From an uncultured bacterium (lineage in GTDB: Bacteria > Actinomycetota > Thermoleophilia > BMS3ABIN01), in NCBI GenBank assembly GCA_913009925.1, contig CAJVWY010000020.1, positions 1-11,074 on the forward strand: 11,074 nucleotides of DNA. Direction: 5' to 3'. This document shows, piece after piece, positions 1 to 8,193 of the stretch (position 1 is the stretch's first letter; each line of letters starts with the position of its first letter). The notes beneath the pieces were generated by a model. The model searched no databases. It was given only the letters and a program-made list of their open reading frames with translations, and was not told where the DNA came from. The translations under genes and the position numbers were made by a program.

Positions 1-20
1 CACCCGACGCTCTCCGATCT
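1..20. other. Residual Illumina adapter at left contig end
   Basis: Read on the minus strand, these bases begin AGATCGG and continue as GAGAGCGTCG, which is the Illumina adapter start AGATCGGAAGAGCGTCG with one A missing and a few mismatches after it. The recN reading frame fits its family up to base 21 and stops making sense beyond it. These bases are a technical remnant, not genome. The same adapter, nearly error-free, lies at the right end in the opposite orientation. Confidence 0.88.
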
Positions 21-962
21 CCCCAGGTCCGAGATGAGGTCCAGACGTTCCTCCACCTCGGCCAGTCGTCCGGGATCGTCATCGACTGTCTCAGCATAAT
101 CCCGTGCCGTCCTGCCCAGATCCTCCAGCTCGAAACAGGCCGATAGCAGCCGCTCACGCATGGCATCGAACTCTCCATCCGCTTCCGCCAGCTCCCCCAT
201 CCGCTTCCCCAGATCCGACAGGGGCTGCATGACACCGCCGCAGTCATCGCCGCCATCCAGGATGTCCGGGATCGAAGCCGCTGTCTCCTTCAGCTGTTTC
301 GCCCCCCGCAGGCGGCGGCGCTGCGCTTCCAGGGCCACGTCCTCATCCGGGGAGAGGCCCGCCGCCTCGATCTCCTCCGCCTGGAACGCCAACAGTTCCA
401 TCTCCCGTTCCCGGCCGCCGGCTTCTCGTTTCGCATCATCCAGCGCCGCCACCAGCTCGCGCCGCCGGTCAAATAGCATCTGGAACTCATCGCGCCGTTC
501 CAGCAGCTCCGGCCCGCCATAGGCATCCAGCAGTTCCAGTTGCCGCGATGCCATCATCAGACGCTGCTGCTCGTGCTGCGCCGAGAAGACCATCAGCCTG
601 CCCGTGAGCTGTCCCAGCACCGACAGGCTGGTGGTCCGCCCGCCTACGTAAGCACGGCTACGGCCGTCGCTGGCCAGGCGCCGCCTTACCGCCAGTTCCT
701 CGCCGGCAGGCAAATCCAACTCATCCGCCAGATCGGCGAAACATCCCGGCGGCACGGAGAAGACAGCCTCCACCGAGGCTTCTCCGGCGCCCGGTCGGAT
801 AAGGCCGCTGTCGGCTCTCATGCCCAGCAGCAGGGCGATCGCCTGGGCCAGGATGGTCTTGCCGGCTCCGGTTTCACCGCTGATAACGTTTAAGCCAGAA
901 GCAAATGTGATTTTCGCTCCGGGAATGACAGCCAGATTCTCAATTTTCAGTTCCGCCAGCAC
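21..962 (-). CDS. recN: DNA repair ATPase RecN, N-terminal part (truncated by contig end)
   Basis: RecN is an SMC-like cytosolic ATPase that acts early in recombinational repair of double-strand breaks. About 314 residues are visible of a usual 550-570. The start is GTG at 962, with a GGGGGA stretch upstream, and the protein opens LAELKIENLAVI as RecN does. The Walker A motif GETGAGKT is at residues 29-36, a signature-like SDGRSRAYVGGR at about 98-109, and the Q-loop region SAQHEQQRL at about 127-135. A long charged helical stretch follows (from about 150), matching the start of the coiled-coil arm, and the visible part ends in VEERLDLISDLG, a typical RecN segment just before the distal arm. 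Walker B and the C-terminal head lie outside the window. It follows nadK by 22 bp and is the last visible gene of the operon. The truncation is technical (adapter at 1-20), so this is not evidence of a broken gene. Confidence 0.93.
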
Positions 963-984
963 TTTCCCTGATGATCCCCCGAAG

Positions 985-1836
985 TCAGACCCGGATGAAC
1001 TTGCTGCGCATGGTACGGAAGAAATTCGCCCCCGGCGGCTGGATCAACCAGGCCTTCTCCGCGGCGAGGGATACGGATATATCCCCACCCGGCCCCAGAT
1101 TACCGGTGTGCCGGCCGTCCAGATAGATGGCTGCCACCGCTCCCGGGGAATGGTTGCGGATGATAAGCTTCTCCTTCGGCGCCAGCACCAGTGAACGTGT
1201 GCGAAGTGTATGGGGGGCGATTGCGGTAAGTATCATCGCCTCCAGGTTGAGCGATACCATGGGGTCGCCACAGGAAAGATTCTAGGCGGTAGACCCTGCG
1301 GGCGTGGCCACCACCAGGCCGTCGCAGTTAAAGGTGTCCATCTCCACGCCGTCCGCCAGGTATCCCAGCCTCACCACGGAGCCGCCGTCCGACTTTTGGA
1401 CCGCCACATCGTTAATTGCCAGAGCACGCGATCCTGCCGCCTCCATCATCAGCAGGTTCAACTCCTGGGTCTCGTACTCACCTCGTAGAAAAGGCGCAAG
1501 TTCCGTGGTTATGTTGCTGGGCCCGATGGCGGACAGAAAGCCGACCCTGCCGAAGTTGATGCCCAGGACAGGCGTCTGTAGCTCCTCGAAGCGGCTGAAA
1601 GCCCTGAGGATAGTGCCGTCACCACCGATGGCTATGCAGAAGTCGACCTGTTCATCCCCCAGGTCATCTACCACGATAGCGGCGCTCCCACCGTCCTCCA
1701 GGTCGTATTTCTCCATCTCATACCTGGGGATGACCGCTTCTACCCCCTCCCGGGCGCATAACCCTATTACCTCGATCAGCGCCGTGCGAGCGGCGTCGGA
1801 ACGAAGGTGGGTGATGACTGCGACTCTCGTTGCCAG
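985..1836 (-). pseudogene. nadK: NAD kinase interrupted by one in-frame amber codon, no standard start
   Basis: NAD kinase phosphorylates NAD to NADP. The frame from about 1836 to the TGA at 985-987 would encode about 283 residues, the usual length. It shows GGDGT at residues 71-75, GINFGRVGFLS at about 92-102, NDVAVQ at about 142-147, and CDGLVVATPAGSTA up to 184. The next codon (1284-1282) is TAG, where the family has the Tyr of GSTAY. The same frame then continues as NLSCGDPMVSLNLEAMIL and a normal NadK C-terminus. Besides the stop, GGP is changed to GDP and the usual Pro of VSPNL to Leu. Between the tlyA stop and the first conserved strand (RVAVITH) there is no ATG, GTG or TTG in frame; CTG at 1836, just after a GGGGGA sequence, is the only near-cognate codon well placed to start, and the first ATG (1716) would lose about 40 residues. 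Family identity is certain. Whether it is a true pseudogene, a sequence error or a recoded gene cannot be decided here. Confidence 0.85.
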
Positions 1837-1845
1837 AACTTCCCC

Positions 1846-2724
1846 CTAGGCCGGGTTGATGATTCCCTCAACCTTTCTTAACAGGTCCTCGATGACGGCT
1901 TCCCGGTCGAGCGCGACGTCGTTACCACCGCCGCCGTCTACCAGATACAGGAGGTACTCCACGTTTCCTTTGGGCCCGCGTGTCCCGGAATCCACCAGCC
2001 CACTTACCCGGCAGCCGGCTTCTTCGGCGAACCCCCATATACCCTCCAGTACCTGCCGGTGGATCGTCAAATCCCTTACCACGCCGCCCTTGCCGACTTT
2101 ACCACGGCCCGCCTCGAACTGGGGTTTGACCAGCGCGATTATCTCGTAGCCGGGCTGGAGACATTCTATCACAGCGGGAATTACTTTCTTAAGGGAGATG
2201 AATGACAGGTCCAGGACGGCGATGGAAGGCCTGCCTGAGAGGTCTTCAGGTTTGATATAACGGATATTGGTGCGTTCCATCACCTGGACACGCCGGTCCT
2301 GCCTTAGCCCCCAGTCCAGCTGCCCGTAACCTACATCGACAGCTATAACCCGAATGGCACCATGCTTGAGCAGGCAGTCGCTGAAACCGCCGCTGGAGGC
2401 GCCGCCGTCCAGAGCCAGGCGCCCGCTGACGTCCAGGTCAAATACCTCGAAGGCCCGTTGCAGCTTGAGCCCGCCCCGGGAGACGAAACGCCGCTCCTCC
2501 TTCAGTTCAATATCCGCGTCCGGGTAATACAGGGAGCCGGCCTTGGCCGCCTCTCTGCCATCGACTCTCACCCACCCGGCGAGTACGGACGCCGCCGCCT
2601 GCGAGCGGGTATCAAAAAAACCCCGCTTAACGAGGATGTGGTCCAGCCTTTTTTTGGTTTTCCCGGCGCCGCCATCGGAACCGGTACTGTCCAGCGCGTC
2701 CCTTCTTTTGCCTCCCGAGCTCAT
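1846..2724 (-). CDS. tlyA: TlyA-family rRNA 2'-O-methyltransferase (S4 + FtsJ-like)
   Basis: A 292-residue TlyA/YqxC family protein. The known TlyA methylates 2'-hydroxyls of cytidines in 16S and 23S rRNA using S-adenosylmethionine, which in mycobacteria creates the capreomycin site. An S4 RNA-binding domain spans about residues 25-85 (RLDHILVKRGFFDTRSQA). The Rossmann methyltransferase follows, with the SAM motif LDGGASSGGFSDCLL (family form LDVGASTGGFTDCLL), then VLDLSFISL and ALVKPQFEAGR, then the C-terminal GPKGNVEYLLYL. A polar Gly/Ser/Lys-rich tail of about 25 residues precedes the S4 domain. The ATG lies directly after the dxs TAG with no spacer, and the likely ribosome site AGGAG is inside the last dxs codons, so translation is probably coupled to dxs. 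The gene ends in TAG in the same frame as the nadK remnant. Confidence 0.93.
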   Translation of the reverse strand: MSSGGKRRDALDSTGSDGGAGKTKKRLDHILVKRGFFDTRSQAAASVLAGWVRVDGREAAKAGSLYYPDADIELKEERRFVSRGGLKLQRAFEVFDLDVSGRLALDGGASSGGFSDCLLKHGAIRVIAVDVGYGQLDWGLRQDRRVQVMERTNIRYIKPEDLSGRPSIAVLDLSFISLKKVIPAVIECLQPGYEIIALVKPQFEAGRGKVGKGGVVRDLTIHRQVLEGIWGFAEEAGCRVSGLVDSGTRGPKGNVEYLLYLVDGGGGNDVALDREAVIEDLLRKVEGIINPA

Positions 2725-4629
2725 CTACTCCTGGCCGGAAACCCGCAGCCGCTCCGACTTGATGATCTTCTTGGCCATGAGCCGGGCCCCCACGAAGTCG
2801 GCTACGGCCTCGGGGGTCAGCCCGATATCCTTCAGCAGCTGGCTGCGGTTGCCATGGCTGACGAAACGGTCCGGGATAGCGAACCGCTTGACCGCCTGCG
2901 GTTCGTCGGCGAAAAGCTCGCTCACGGCGGCGCCGAAGCCACCGGCGATGGTGCCCTCCTCCACGGTGACTACTACCTCATGTTCCGCCGCCAGTTCCTT
3001 GATCAAACTCTCATCCAGCGGCTTGGCGAAACGGCAGTTCACCACGGTCGGCCTGAGCCCGTGCCTCTCCACCAACATCCTGGCCGCGCGCCGGCAGATG
3101 CCTACGCCGGTGCCGATGCCGAGCAGCAGGGCTCCTTCGCCGCGATCGACAACCAGGGCCCTGCCGATCTCCATGGGAGTGAAGGTATCCAGCATGGCCA
3201 CTCCCCTGCCAGGCGCCCTGGGATAGCGTATGGCGCAGGGTCCGTCTTGTCCAAGCGCCGTGTACAGCATCTGCTGCAACTCCGCCTCATCAGCCGGTGC
3301 CATCACCGTCATCCCCGGCACCAGACTGAGGTATCCAAGGTCGAAGGCGCCGTGATGGGTGGGCCCGTCGTCCCCCACCAGCCCGGCCCGGTCGATGGCG
3401 AATACCACGGGCAGCTCGTGCAGGGCCACATCCTGCATCAGCAGGTCGAAGGCCCGCTGCAGGAAGGTGGAATATATGGCCACCACCGGCTTGTAGCCAC
3501 CCAGGGCCAGCCCGGCGGCAAAGGCCACAGCGTGCTCCTCGGCGATGCCCACATCGTAGAATCTCTCCGGAAACTTCTTCTCGAAATGGTTGAGGCCGGT
3601 GCCGCTGGACATGGCGGCGGTGATGGCGACGATCCGCTCGTCCTGTTCGGCCATCCTCGCCAGTCCCTGGCCGAAAGCCTCAGTATAGGTGATGGGGCCC
3701 GCCTCCTTGATGGTCTCGCCGGTGCCGATCTGGAAGGGAGCGATGCCGTGAAAGGTATCGGGATGGGCCTCGGCCGGCTTGTACCCCTTCCCCTTGGTGG
3801 TCTTTATATGGATGAGCACCGGCCGTTCGATCTCCATGGCCGCCTTGATACTCTTGCGCAGAGCCTTGATGTCGTGGCCGTCGATGATTCCCACGTAGGC
3901 GAAACCCAGTTCCTCGAACAGCATGCCCGGCACCAGGAAGGCTTTCATGCTCTCCTTGATGGAGCGTGAAGCCCCACGGATACCGGGAATCTTTTCCAGC
4001 CCCGCCTCCAGCTCCTCCCGAAGCTTGTACAGGGTGGGGTCCAGGCGAAGCTTGTGAAGGTACTGGGAGATAGCTCCCACATTCGGCTTGATGGACATCT
4101 CGTTGTCGTTGAGGACCACCATCAGCGGTGTCCTGAGATGCCCCGCCTGGTTCAGGGCCTCGTAGGCGATGCCTCCGGTCAGCGCGCCGTCGCCGATGAC
4201 ACAGGCGACGCGGCCCTGACCGTCCTCGCCGGAGAGGCCGATGGCCTCCTGCAGGCCCAGGCCATGGCTGATGGAGGTGGAACTGTGGCCGGTGCCGATA
4301 ATGTCGTGCTCGGACTCGTTCCTCTTGGGGAACCCGGAAAGACCGCCGTGCTGCCGTATGGTATGGAACTCACCCGCCCTCCCCGTGATTATCTTGTGGG
4401 CATAGCACTGGTGCCCCACATCCCAGACGATCTTGTCCCCAGGGCTTTCAAGCACGCTGTGGAGCGCCAGGGTCAGCTCCACCACCCCCAGACTGGGCGC
4501 CAGGTGGCCGCCCACCTTGGAAACGGTGCCTATCATGAATTCGCGGATCTCATCGGCCAGGACCTGGAGCTCACGGTCATTGAAGCGTTTCAGGTCTGCG
4601 GGAGAGTTGATCTGATCGAGAAGGGACAT
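2725..4629 (-). CDS. dxs: 1-deoxy-D-xylulose-5-phosphate synthase
   Basis: Dxs joins pyruvate and glyceraldehyde 3-phosphate to make DXP, the first step of the MEP isoprenoid pathway and also a precursor of thiamine and pyridoxal. The 634 residues are full length. Visible motifs: GGHLAPSLG at about 40-48, DVGHQCYAHKI at 70-80, the thiamine diphosphate motif GDGALTGG...NDN at 146-176, the catalytic Glu in GIAEEHAV at about 361-368 (Glu364 aligns with E. coli Glu370), DRAGLVGDDGPTHHG at 413-427, and a transketolase C-terminal domain with VEEGTIAGGFG. It starts at ATG 4629, four codons below the ispA stop codon and in the same frame, with only a weak GGCGGCG upstream, so coupling to ispA is likely. 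It ends in TAG, immediately followed by the tlyA ATG. Together with ispA it makes this operon an isoprenoid supply unit. Confidence 0.98.
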   Translation of the reverse strand: MSLLDQINSPADLKRFNDRELQVLADEIREFMIGTVSKVGGHLAPSLGVVELTLALHSVLESPGDKIVWDVGHQCYAHKIITGRAGEFHTIRQHGGLSGFPKRNESEHDIIGTGHSSTSISHGLGLQEAIGLSGEDGQGRVACVIGDGALTGGIAYEALNQAGHLRTPLMVVLNDNEMSIKPNVGAISQYLHKLRLDPTLYKLREELEAGLEKIPGIRGASRSIKESMKAFLVPGMLFEELGFAYVGIIDGHDIKALRKSIKAAMEIERPVLIHIKTTKGKGYKPAEAHPDTFHGIAPFQIGTGETIKEAGPITYTEAFGQGLARMAEQDERIVAITAAMSSGTGLNHFEKKFPERFYDVGIAEEHAVAFAAGLALGGYKPVVAIYSTFLQRAFDLLMQDVALHELPVVFAIDRAGLVGDDGPTHHGAFDLGYLSLVPGMTVMAPADEAELQQMLYTALGQDGPCAIRYPRAPGRGVAMLDTFTPMEIGRALVVDRGEGALLLGIGTGVGICRRAARMLVERHGLRPTVVNCRFAKPLDESLIKELAAEHEVVVTVEEGTIAGGFGAAVSELFADEPQAVKRFAIPDRFVSHGNRSQLLKDIGLTPEAVADFVGARLMAKKIIKSERLRVSGQE

Positions 4630-4632
4630 GGC

Positions 4633-5550
4633 TTATCGCCGCCGTTCGTAGATGTAATTGGTGATTCCTGCCAGATCCGCCGTTTCGCCCCCGACCTGCT
4701 CCAGCTCCACCAGAGCCTTTTCGCGGGATTCAGCGGCCAACCTCTCGGATTCCTGGAGGCCGTAGACACTCACATAGGTATGCCGGTCCAGCCTGGCGTC
4801 GGTGCCCGCCTGTTTTCCCAGTTCAGCGGTCTCACCGACCACATCCAAAATATCGTCTTTAATCTGGAATAGCAAGCCGAGCTCGGCGGCAAAAGCCGTC
4901 AGTTTCGCGGCCTGCTCCTCCGGGGCGCCGGAGAGGATGGCGCCGCACCTGACGCAGGCCATGATCAGGCGGCCGGTCTTGAGCGAATGCAACAGCCGTA
5001 CCGAATCCGGCCCCTCGCCGGGTATGCCGTACACGTCCAGGAACTGCCCGCCCACCATACCCTTGACACCGGTGGACACAGCTACCTCCTCCATCACGGC
5101 CAGTTTCGCCGCCGGCGCCGCCTGTTGCTTCTGGCAGATGAGCCTGAAGGCTTCGGCGAACAGGGCATCCCCCGCCAGGATGGCCACGCTCTCTCCGAAC
5201 TTCACGTGGCAGGTGGGCTTGCCCCTCCTGAGGTCGTCATCGTCGAAAGCGGGCAGGTCGTCATGGATAAGCGAGTAGGTGTGGATCATCTCCAGAGCCG
5301 CCGCCGTGGGCAACAGATCTTCGGGGTCGTCGCCGAACACGGCGCCGGTAGCCATCAGCAACACCGGCCGCACTCGCTTGCCGCCGGCCAGCAGGGTATA
5401 GCGCATGGCCTGGCTCAGCGGAGTTACATACTCGTCTTCGCCGTATTCCAGTCCCTCGATATACGATTCCAGACGTACGGCAAGATGGTCGGGGAAACTC
5501 AACGTTGCCGGCCTATCCTTCGGGCTTGTCCTCTTCCGGCTCTGAATCAT
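4633..5550 (-). CDS. ispA: Polyprenyl (farnesyl/geranylgeranyl) diphosphate synthase
   Basis: A trans-prenyltransferase that extends dimethylallyl diphosphate with isopentenyl diphosphate to a C15 or C20 chain. About 305 residues with the chosen start. GGKRVRP is at about 56-62. The first Asp-rich motif, DDLPAFDDDDLRRGKPTCH, begins at about 97 and has the DDxxxxD spacing of bacterial FPP synthases. GQFLDVYG is at about 168-175, and the second Asp-rich motif QIKDDILD at about 229-236 is followed by GKQAGTDARLDRHTY. Start choice: ATG 5550 has GGAG six bases upstream and overlaps xseB by 38 bp. TTG 5502, just after the xseB stop, gives a more family-like N-terminus of 289 residues but has a poorly spaced ribosome site, and ATG 5571 is also open. 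The product chain length (FPP or GGPP) cannot be read safely from sequence. It feeds on the MEP pathway begun by the next gene, dxs. Confidence 0.93.
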   Translation of the reverse strand: MIQSRKRTSPKDRPATLSFPDHLAVRLESYIEGLEYGEDEYVTPLSQAMRYTLLAGGKRVRPVLLMATGAVFGDDPEDLLPTAAALEMIHTYSLIHDDLPAFDDDDLRRGKPTCHVKFGESVAILAGDALFAEAFRLICQKQQAAPAAKLAVMEEVAVSTGVKGMVGGQFLDVYGIPGEGPDSVRLLHSLKTGRLIMACVRCGAILSGAPEEQAAKLTAFAAELGLLFQIKDDILDVVGETAELGKQAGTDARLDRHTYVSVYGLQESERLAAESREKALVELEQVGGETADLAGITNYIYERRR

Positions 5551-5857
5551 CGGCCGCTCCATAAACCACATCCTGTACTACCTGGTCCAGCTGCCGGCTG
5601 CTGGAGACCGCCATCTCGTTGGCCTCGCCCAGCAGCTTGATATTCTCTTCCCAGTCCGGATCTCCCGCCTCCAGCCGGCGCACCAGCTCTTCCATCTTCC
5701 CGATGGTGTTGTTGAGCCCTTTGAGCGTCGCTTCCAGCGCCGTTGTCAGTTCTTCCGGCGCCTGACCTTCCGTCGCTGCATCTTCCTCACTATCCACGCC
5801 CGCAGCCCCGCCGCCGGGCGCCGCCGGCTCGCCGCCGCTTTCATTCTCGTTTATCAT
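5513..5857 (-). CDS. xseB: Exodeoxyribonuclease VII small subunit, with acidic extensions
   Basis: XseB is the small helical subunit that binds XseA to form exonuclease VII, a single-strand DNA nuclease. The core is at about residues 37-95: LEATLKGLNNTIGKMEELVRRLEAGDPDWEENIKLLGEANEMA (quoted in parts: IGKMEELVRRLEAGD and WEENIKLLGEANEMA), the usual two-helix pattern. The whole protein is 114 residues against a usual 70-80. The extra length is a 35-residue Gly/Ala/Glu-rich head (GGEPAAPGGGAAG) and an acidic tail (DDSEPEEDKPEG), both likely disordered. The ATG at 5857 has an AGGACAGGGCGG purine stretch just upstream and overlaps the nusB end by 17 bp. No xseA is present between nusB and xseB, where it often lies. 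Identity rests on weak sequence similarity plus strong gene-order support. Confidence 0.8.
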   Translation of the reverse strand: MINENESGGEPAAPGGGAAGVDSEEDAATEGQAPEELTTALEATLKGLNNTIGKMEELVRRLEAGDPDWEENIKLLGEANEMAVSSSRQLDQVVQDVVYGAADDSEPEEDKPEG

Positions 5858-6275
5858 CCGCCCTGTCCTCCTCGGCTATACGGCTCAATATGCCGTTGAC
5901 CAGCGAACCCGCCTCGCGGGAACAGAACCGTTTGGCCAACGCCACCGCTTCATCGATACTGACCTCCACCGGGATGTCATCACGTTGCAGCATCTCGAAA
6001 ATGGCGATCCTGAGGATATTCCTCTCCAGGGCGGCCATGCGGTGCGCGGGCCAGTCCCTGGAGGCGGCGTCGATGGCCGCGTCCAGTTCGTCGGCACGGT
6101 CCAGCACGCCTTCTACCACTTCCCAGGTGAATGGTGCCGGCTGGTGATCCTGTTCTTTCTCCAGACTGCCGTATAGTTGATCCGGTTCCAGTCCGGTGAC
6201 ATCGTGCTGGTACAGTATCACCATGGCGTCCCGCCTCGCCTGCCGCCGCGATGCTGTTGGGGCCTCAGTCATCAT
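5841..6275 (-). CDS. nusB: Transcription antitermination factor NusB
   Basis: NusB binds boxA RNA together with NusE (ribosomal protein S10) and supports antitermination of rRNA operons. The all-helical protein of about 144 residues has the N-terminal SRRQARRDAMVILYQHD, the central WPAHRMAALERNILRIAIFEM, and the C-terminal IPVEVSIDEAVALAKRF followed by LVNGILSRIAEE, all standard. ATG 6275 has AGGA eight bases upstream and is preferred; ATG 6272 or 6284 are also possible. The gap to accC is about 80 bp, the longest inside the operon. On the minus strand it contains TAGAAT (6330-6325), which resembles a -10 box but has no good -35, so an internal promoter is only a guess. The 3' end overlaps xseB by 17 bp. 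Confidence 0.95.
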   Translation of the reverse strand: MMTEAPTASRRQARRDAMVILYQHDVTGLEPDQLYGSLEKEQDHQPAPFTWEVVEGVLDRADELDAAIDAASRDWPAHRMAALERNILRIAIFEMLQRDDIPVEVSIDEAVALAKRFCSREAGSLVNGILSRIAEEDRADDKRE

Positions 6276-6354
6276 CCGGTCCATCCTGTTATCGCTATCG
6301 GTAATGTCCGTTTCCGCTCCATCTATTCTAGCAGACCGGGGAACACACAGAGCC

Positions 6355-7713
6355 CTATTCCACTTCCCGCAGCAGAGCCTCCATCTTGTCTTCCAGAAAA
6401 GCTGTCGTATAATGCCCGGCGGCGAATTCCGGATCGCTCAGAATGCCGCGGAAGAAATCCTTGTTGGTGGTGACCCCCTCGATGATGAACTCATCCAGGG
6501 CGCGCTGCGCCCTGCTGATGGCCGCCGGCCGGTGGATGTCCCATACGATGAGCTTGGCCAGCAGTGAATCGTAAAAAACGGGAATGGTATATCCTTCATA
6601 CAGGTGGGAGTCCACGCGTACGCCCGGCCCTCCCGGCGGCACGTAGCGGCTGATGGCCCCGGTGTTGGGCTGGAAATCCTGGTACGGATCCTCAGCGTTG
6701 ATGCGCAGCTCGATGGCATGCCCGCGCGTCCTGATGGAACCGGTCTGTCCCAGCGTCTCCCCCGCCGCGATCCTTATCTGCTCTCTGACGATGTCCACGC
6801 CCGTGGTCATCTCCGACACCGGGTGTTCCACCTGGACCCGGGTATTCATCTCCATGAAATAGAAGTTCCTCTCATCATCCACCAGGAACTCGATAGTGCC
6901 CGCGTTCTCGTAGCCGCAGGCGCGGCAGGCGGCGATGGCCGCTTCCGCCATCTTCATCCGCGTGCCGTCGTCCAGCAGCGGCGACGGACTTTCCTCCACC
7001 AGCTTCTGGTGCCGCCGCTGAATGGAACAGTCGCGCTCGCCCAGGGTCAGTACCGAGCCGGCCTTGTCTACCAATACCTGTACCTCCACATGGTGCGGGT
7101 TGATCACGGCTTTCTCCAGGTACATGGTGCCGTCGCCGAAGGCGGTCTCCGCCTCACTGCTGGCCATCTCAAAAGCCCGCTCCATCTCGTCCGGAGACTC
7201 GACCAGGCGCAAGCCGCGCCCACCTCCGCCGGCGGAAGCCTTCACCATCACCGGGTAGCCGAAGCTCTCCGCCAACCGGCTCGCCTCTACAGGGGTAGCT
7301 ACGGCGCCGTCGGAACCGGGTATCACTGGAATGCGGGCCCGGCTCATCAGCTGCTTGGCCAGCGATTTATCTCCCATACGGCGCATCAGGTCGGCTCCGG
7401 GGCCGATGAACACCATGTCGTTATTCTCGCAGACCTCTACGAATTCCGGGTTCTCCGCCAGGAAGCCGTAGCCGGGATGGATGGCGTCGCAGCCGGTTAT
7501 CTCGGCGGCGGCGATGAGGCTGGTAATCTTCAGATAGCTATCGACCACCGGGCCGGGGCCGATGCAGACCGCCTCGTCCGCCTCATGAGCGTGCAGCGAC
7601 GCGGAATCGGCTTCGGAATAGACAGCAACGCACGGTATCGCCAGCTCCTTGCAGGCGCGTATCACCCTCAGGGCGACCTCACCGCGGTTGGCTATGAGTA
7701 TCTTGGAGATCAA
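6355..7713 (-). CDS. accC: Biotin carboxylase subunit (ACC or two-subunit pyruvate carboxylase)
   Basis: Biotin carboxylase uses ATP and bicarbonate to carboxylate the biotin on a carrier protein. 452 residues, close to E. coli AccC (449). It has ILIANRGEVALRVIRA at 5-20, HPGYGFLAEN at 79-88, Lys116 in MGDKSLAK, Lys158 before the ATP-grasp glycine loop AGGGGRG (161-167), GERDCSIQRRHQK at 225-237, and the catalytic group FMEMNTRVQVEHP with Glu288, Asn290 and Arg292, matching E. coli numbering. The start is TTG 7713 (protein MISKILIANRGE), 12 bp after the upstream gene, without a clear ribosome site, so coupling is likely. It ends in TAG. The partner carrier is the AccB-like domain of the gene just upstream. 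The size without extensions fits AccC better than the slightly longer PycA, but sequence alone does not say whether acetyl-CoA or pyruvate is the final acceptor. Confidence 0.96.
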   Translation of the reverse strand: MISKILIANRGEVALRVIRACKELAIPCVAVYSEADSASLHAHEADEAVCIGPGPVVDSYLKITSLIAAAEITGCDAIHPGYGFLAENPEFVEVCENNDMVFIGPGADLMRRMGDKSLAKQLMSRARIPVIPGSDGAVATPVEASRLAESFGYPVMVKASAGGGGRGLRLVESPDEMERAFEMASSEAETAFGDGTMYLEKAVINPHHVEVQVLVDKAGSVLTLGERDCSIQRRHQKLVEESPSPLLDDGTRMKMAEAAIAACRACGYENAGTIEFLVDDERNFYFMEMNTRVQVEHPVSEMTTGVDIVREQIRIAAGETLGQTGSIRTRGHAIELRINAEDPYQDFQPNTGAISRYVPPGGPGVRVDSHLYEGYTIPVFYDSLLAKLIVWDIHRPAAISRAQRALDEFIIEGVTTNKDFFRGILSDPEFAAGHYTTAFLEDKMEALLREVE

Positions 7714-7725
7714 GATGGACCGTAA

Positions 7726-8193
7726 CTACGCTTCCGCCTCGGCGGCAGCCTCCGGTTCCATCTCGAGCTCTAACGGCTCAATGAACATCAGTTGATGGCC
7801 AAATTCCACCGGAGTCGCGTTTTCCACCAGGATGCGGCGAACGATGCCATCAATCTCGGAGGTTACCTCGTTCATCAGTTTCATCGCCTCCAGGATACAC
7901 AGCGTCTGGCCTGTCTTCACCTCGTCGCCCTCCCGGACGAACGGGTCGCTGGTGGGGGACGGTGCGCGGAAGAAGGTACCTACCATGGGCGACTTCACCA
8001 CAAAAAAGTCGCCGGCGTCCTCTTCCGGCTTTGCTTTCGCCGGAGGCGGCAGTGGCGCCGCGGCCGCAGCCGGTTGCGCCATCTCCCCACCCTTGCGTAC
8101 AGTCACCCGCGTGTCCCCTTCCTCGATGGTCACCTCGGAGACCGTAGATTCCTCGATGGCAGCGATAAGCTCCTTGATCTTGTCAACATTCAT
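7726..8193 (-). other. AccB-like block with possible internal translation start
   Basis: The last 155 codons of the fusion gene match a free-standing AccB in length and layout, beginning with a Met (codon 466, ATG at 8193-8191) exactly where AccB proteins usually start. Upstream on the minus strand lies GGAGAGTGGAACGGCT before the ATG. This has GGAG at 12 bases and GGA at 6 bases from the start, which is modest. This could allow a separate carrier protein as well as the fusion. That a second product is made is inference; the domain boundary itself is plain in the sequence. Confidence 0.4.

Noticed and set aside
1282..1284. TAG as a sense codon (pyrrolysine or code change)
   Set aside because: TAG is the normal terminator of five of the nine genes whose stops are visible, and only one gene shows an internal TAG; kept only as a remote option.
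2362..3969. Long plus-strand open frame of 535 codons opposite dxs and tlyA
   Set aside because: It lies antisense to two unmistakable genes and its protein resembles no family; long antisense frames are expected in GC-rich coding DNA. The same holds for the other plus-strand frames opposite accC, the carboxyltransferase gene and ispA.
6325..6330. Possible -10 box TAGAAT before nusB
   Set aside because: No acceptable -35 hexamer at the right distance; noted with nusB only.
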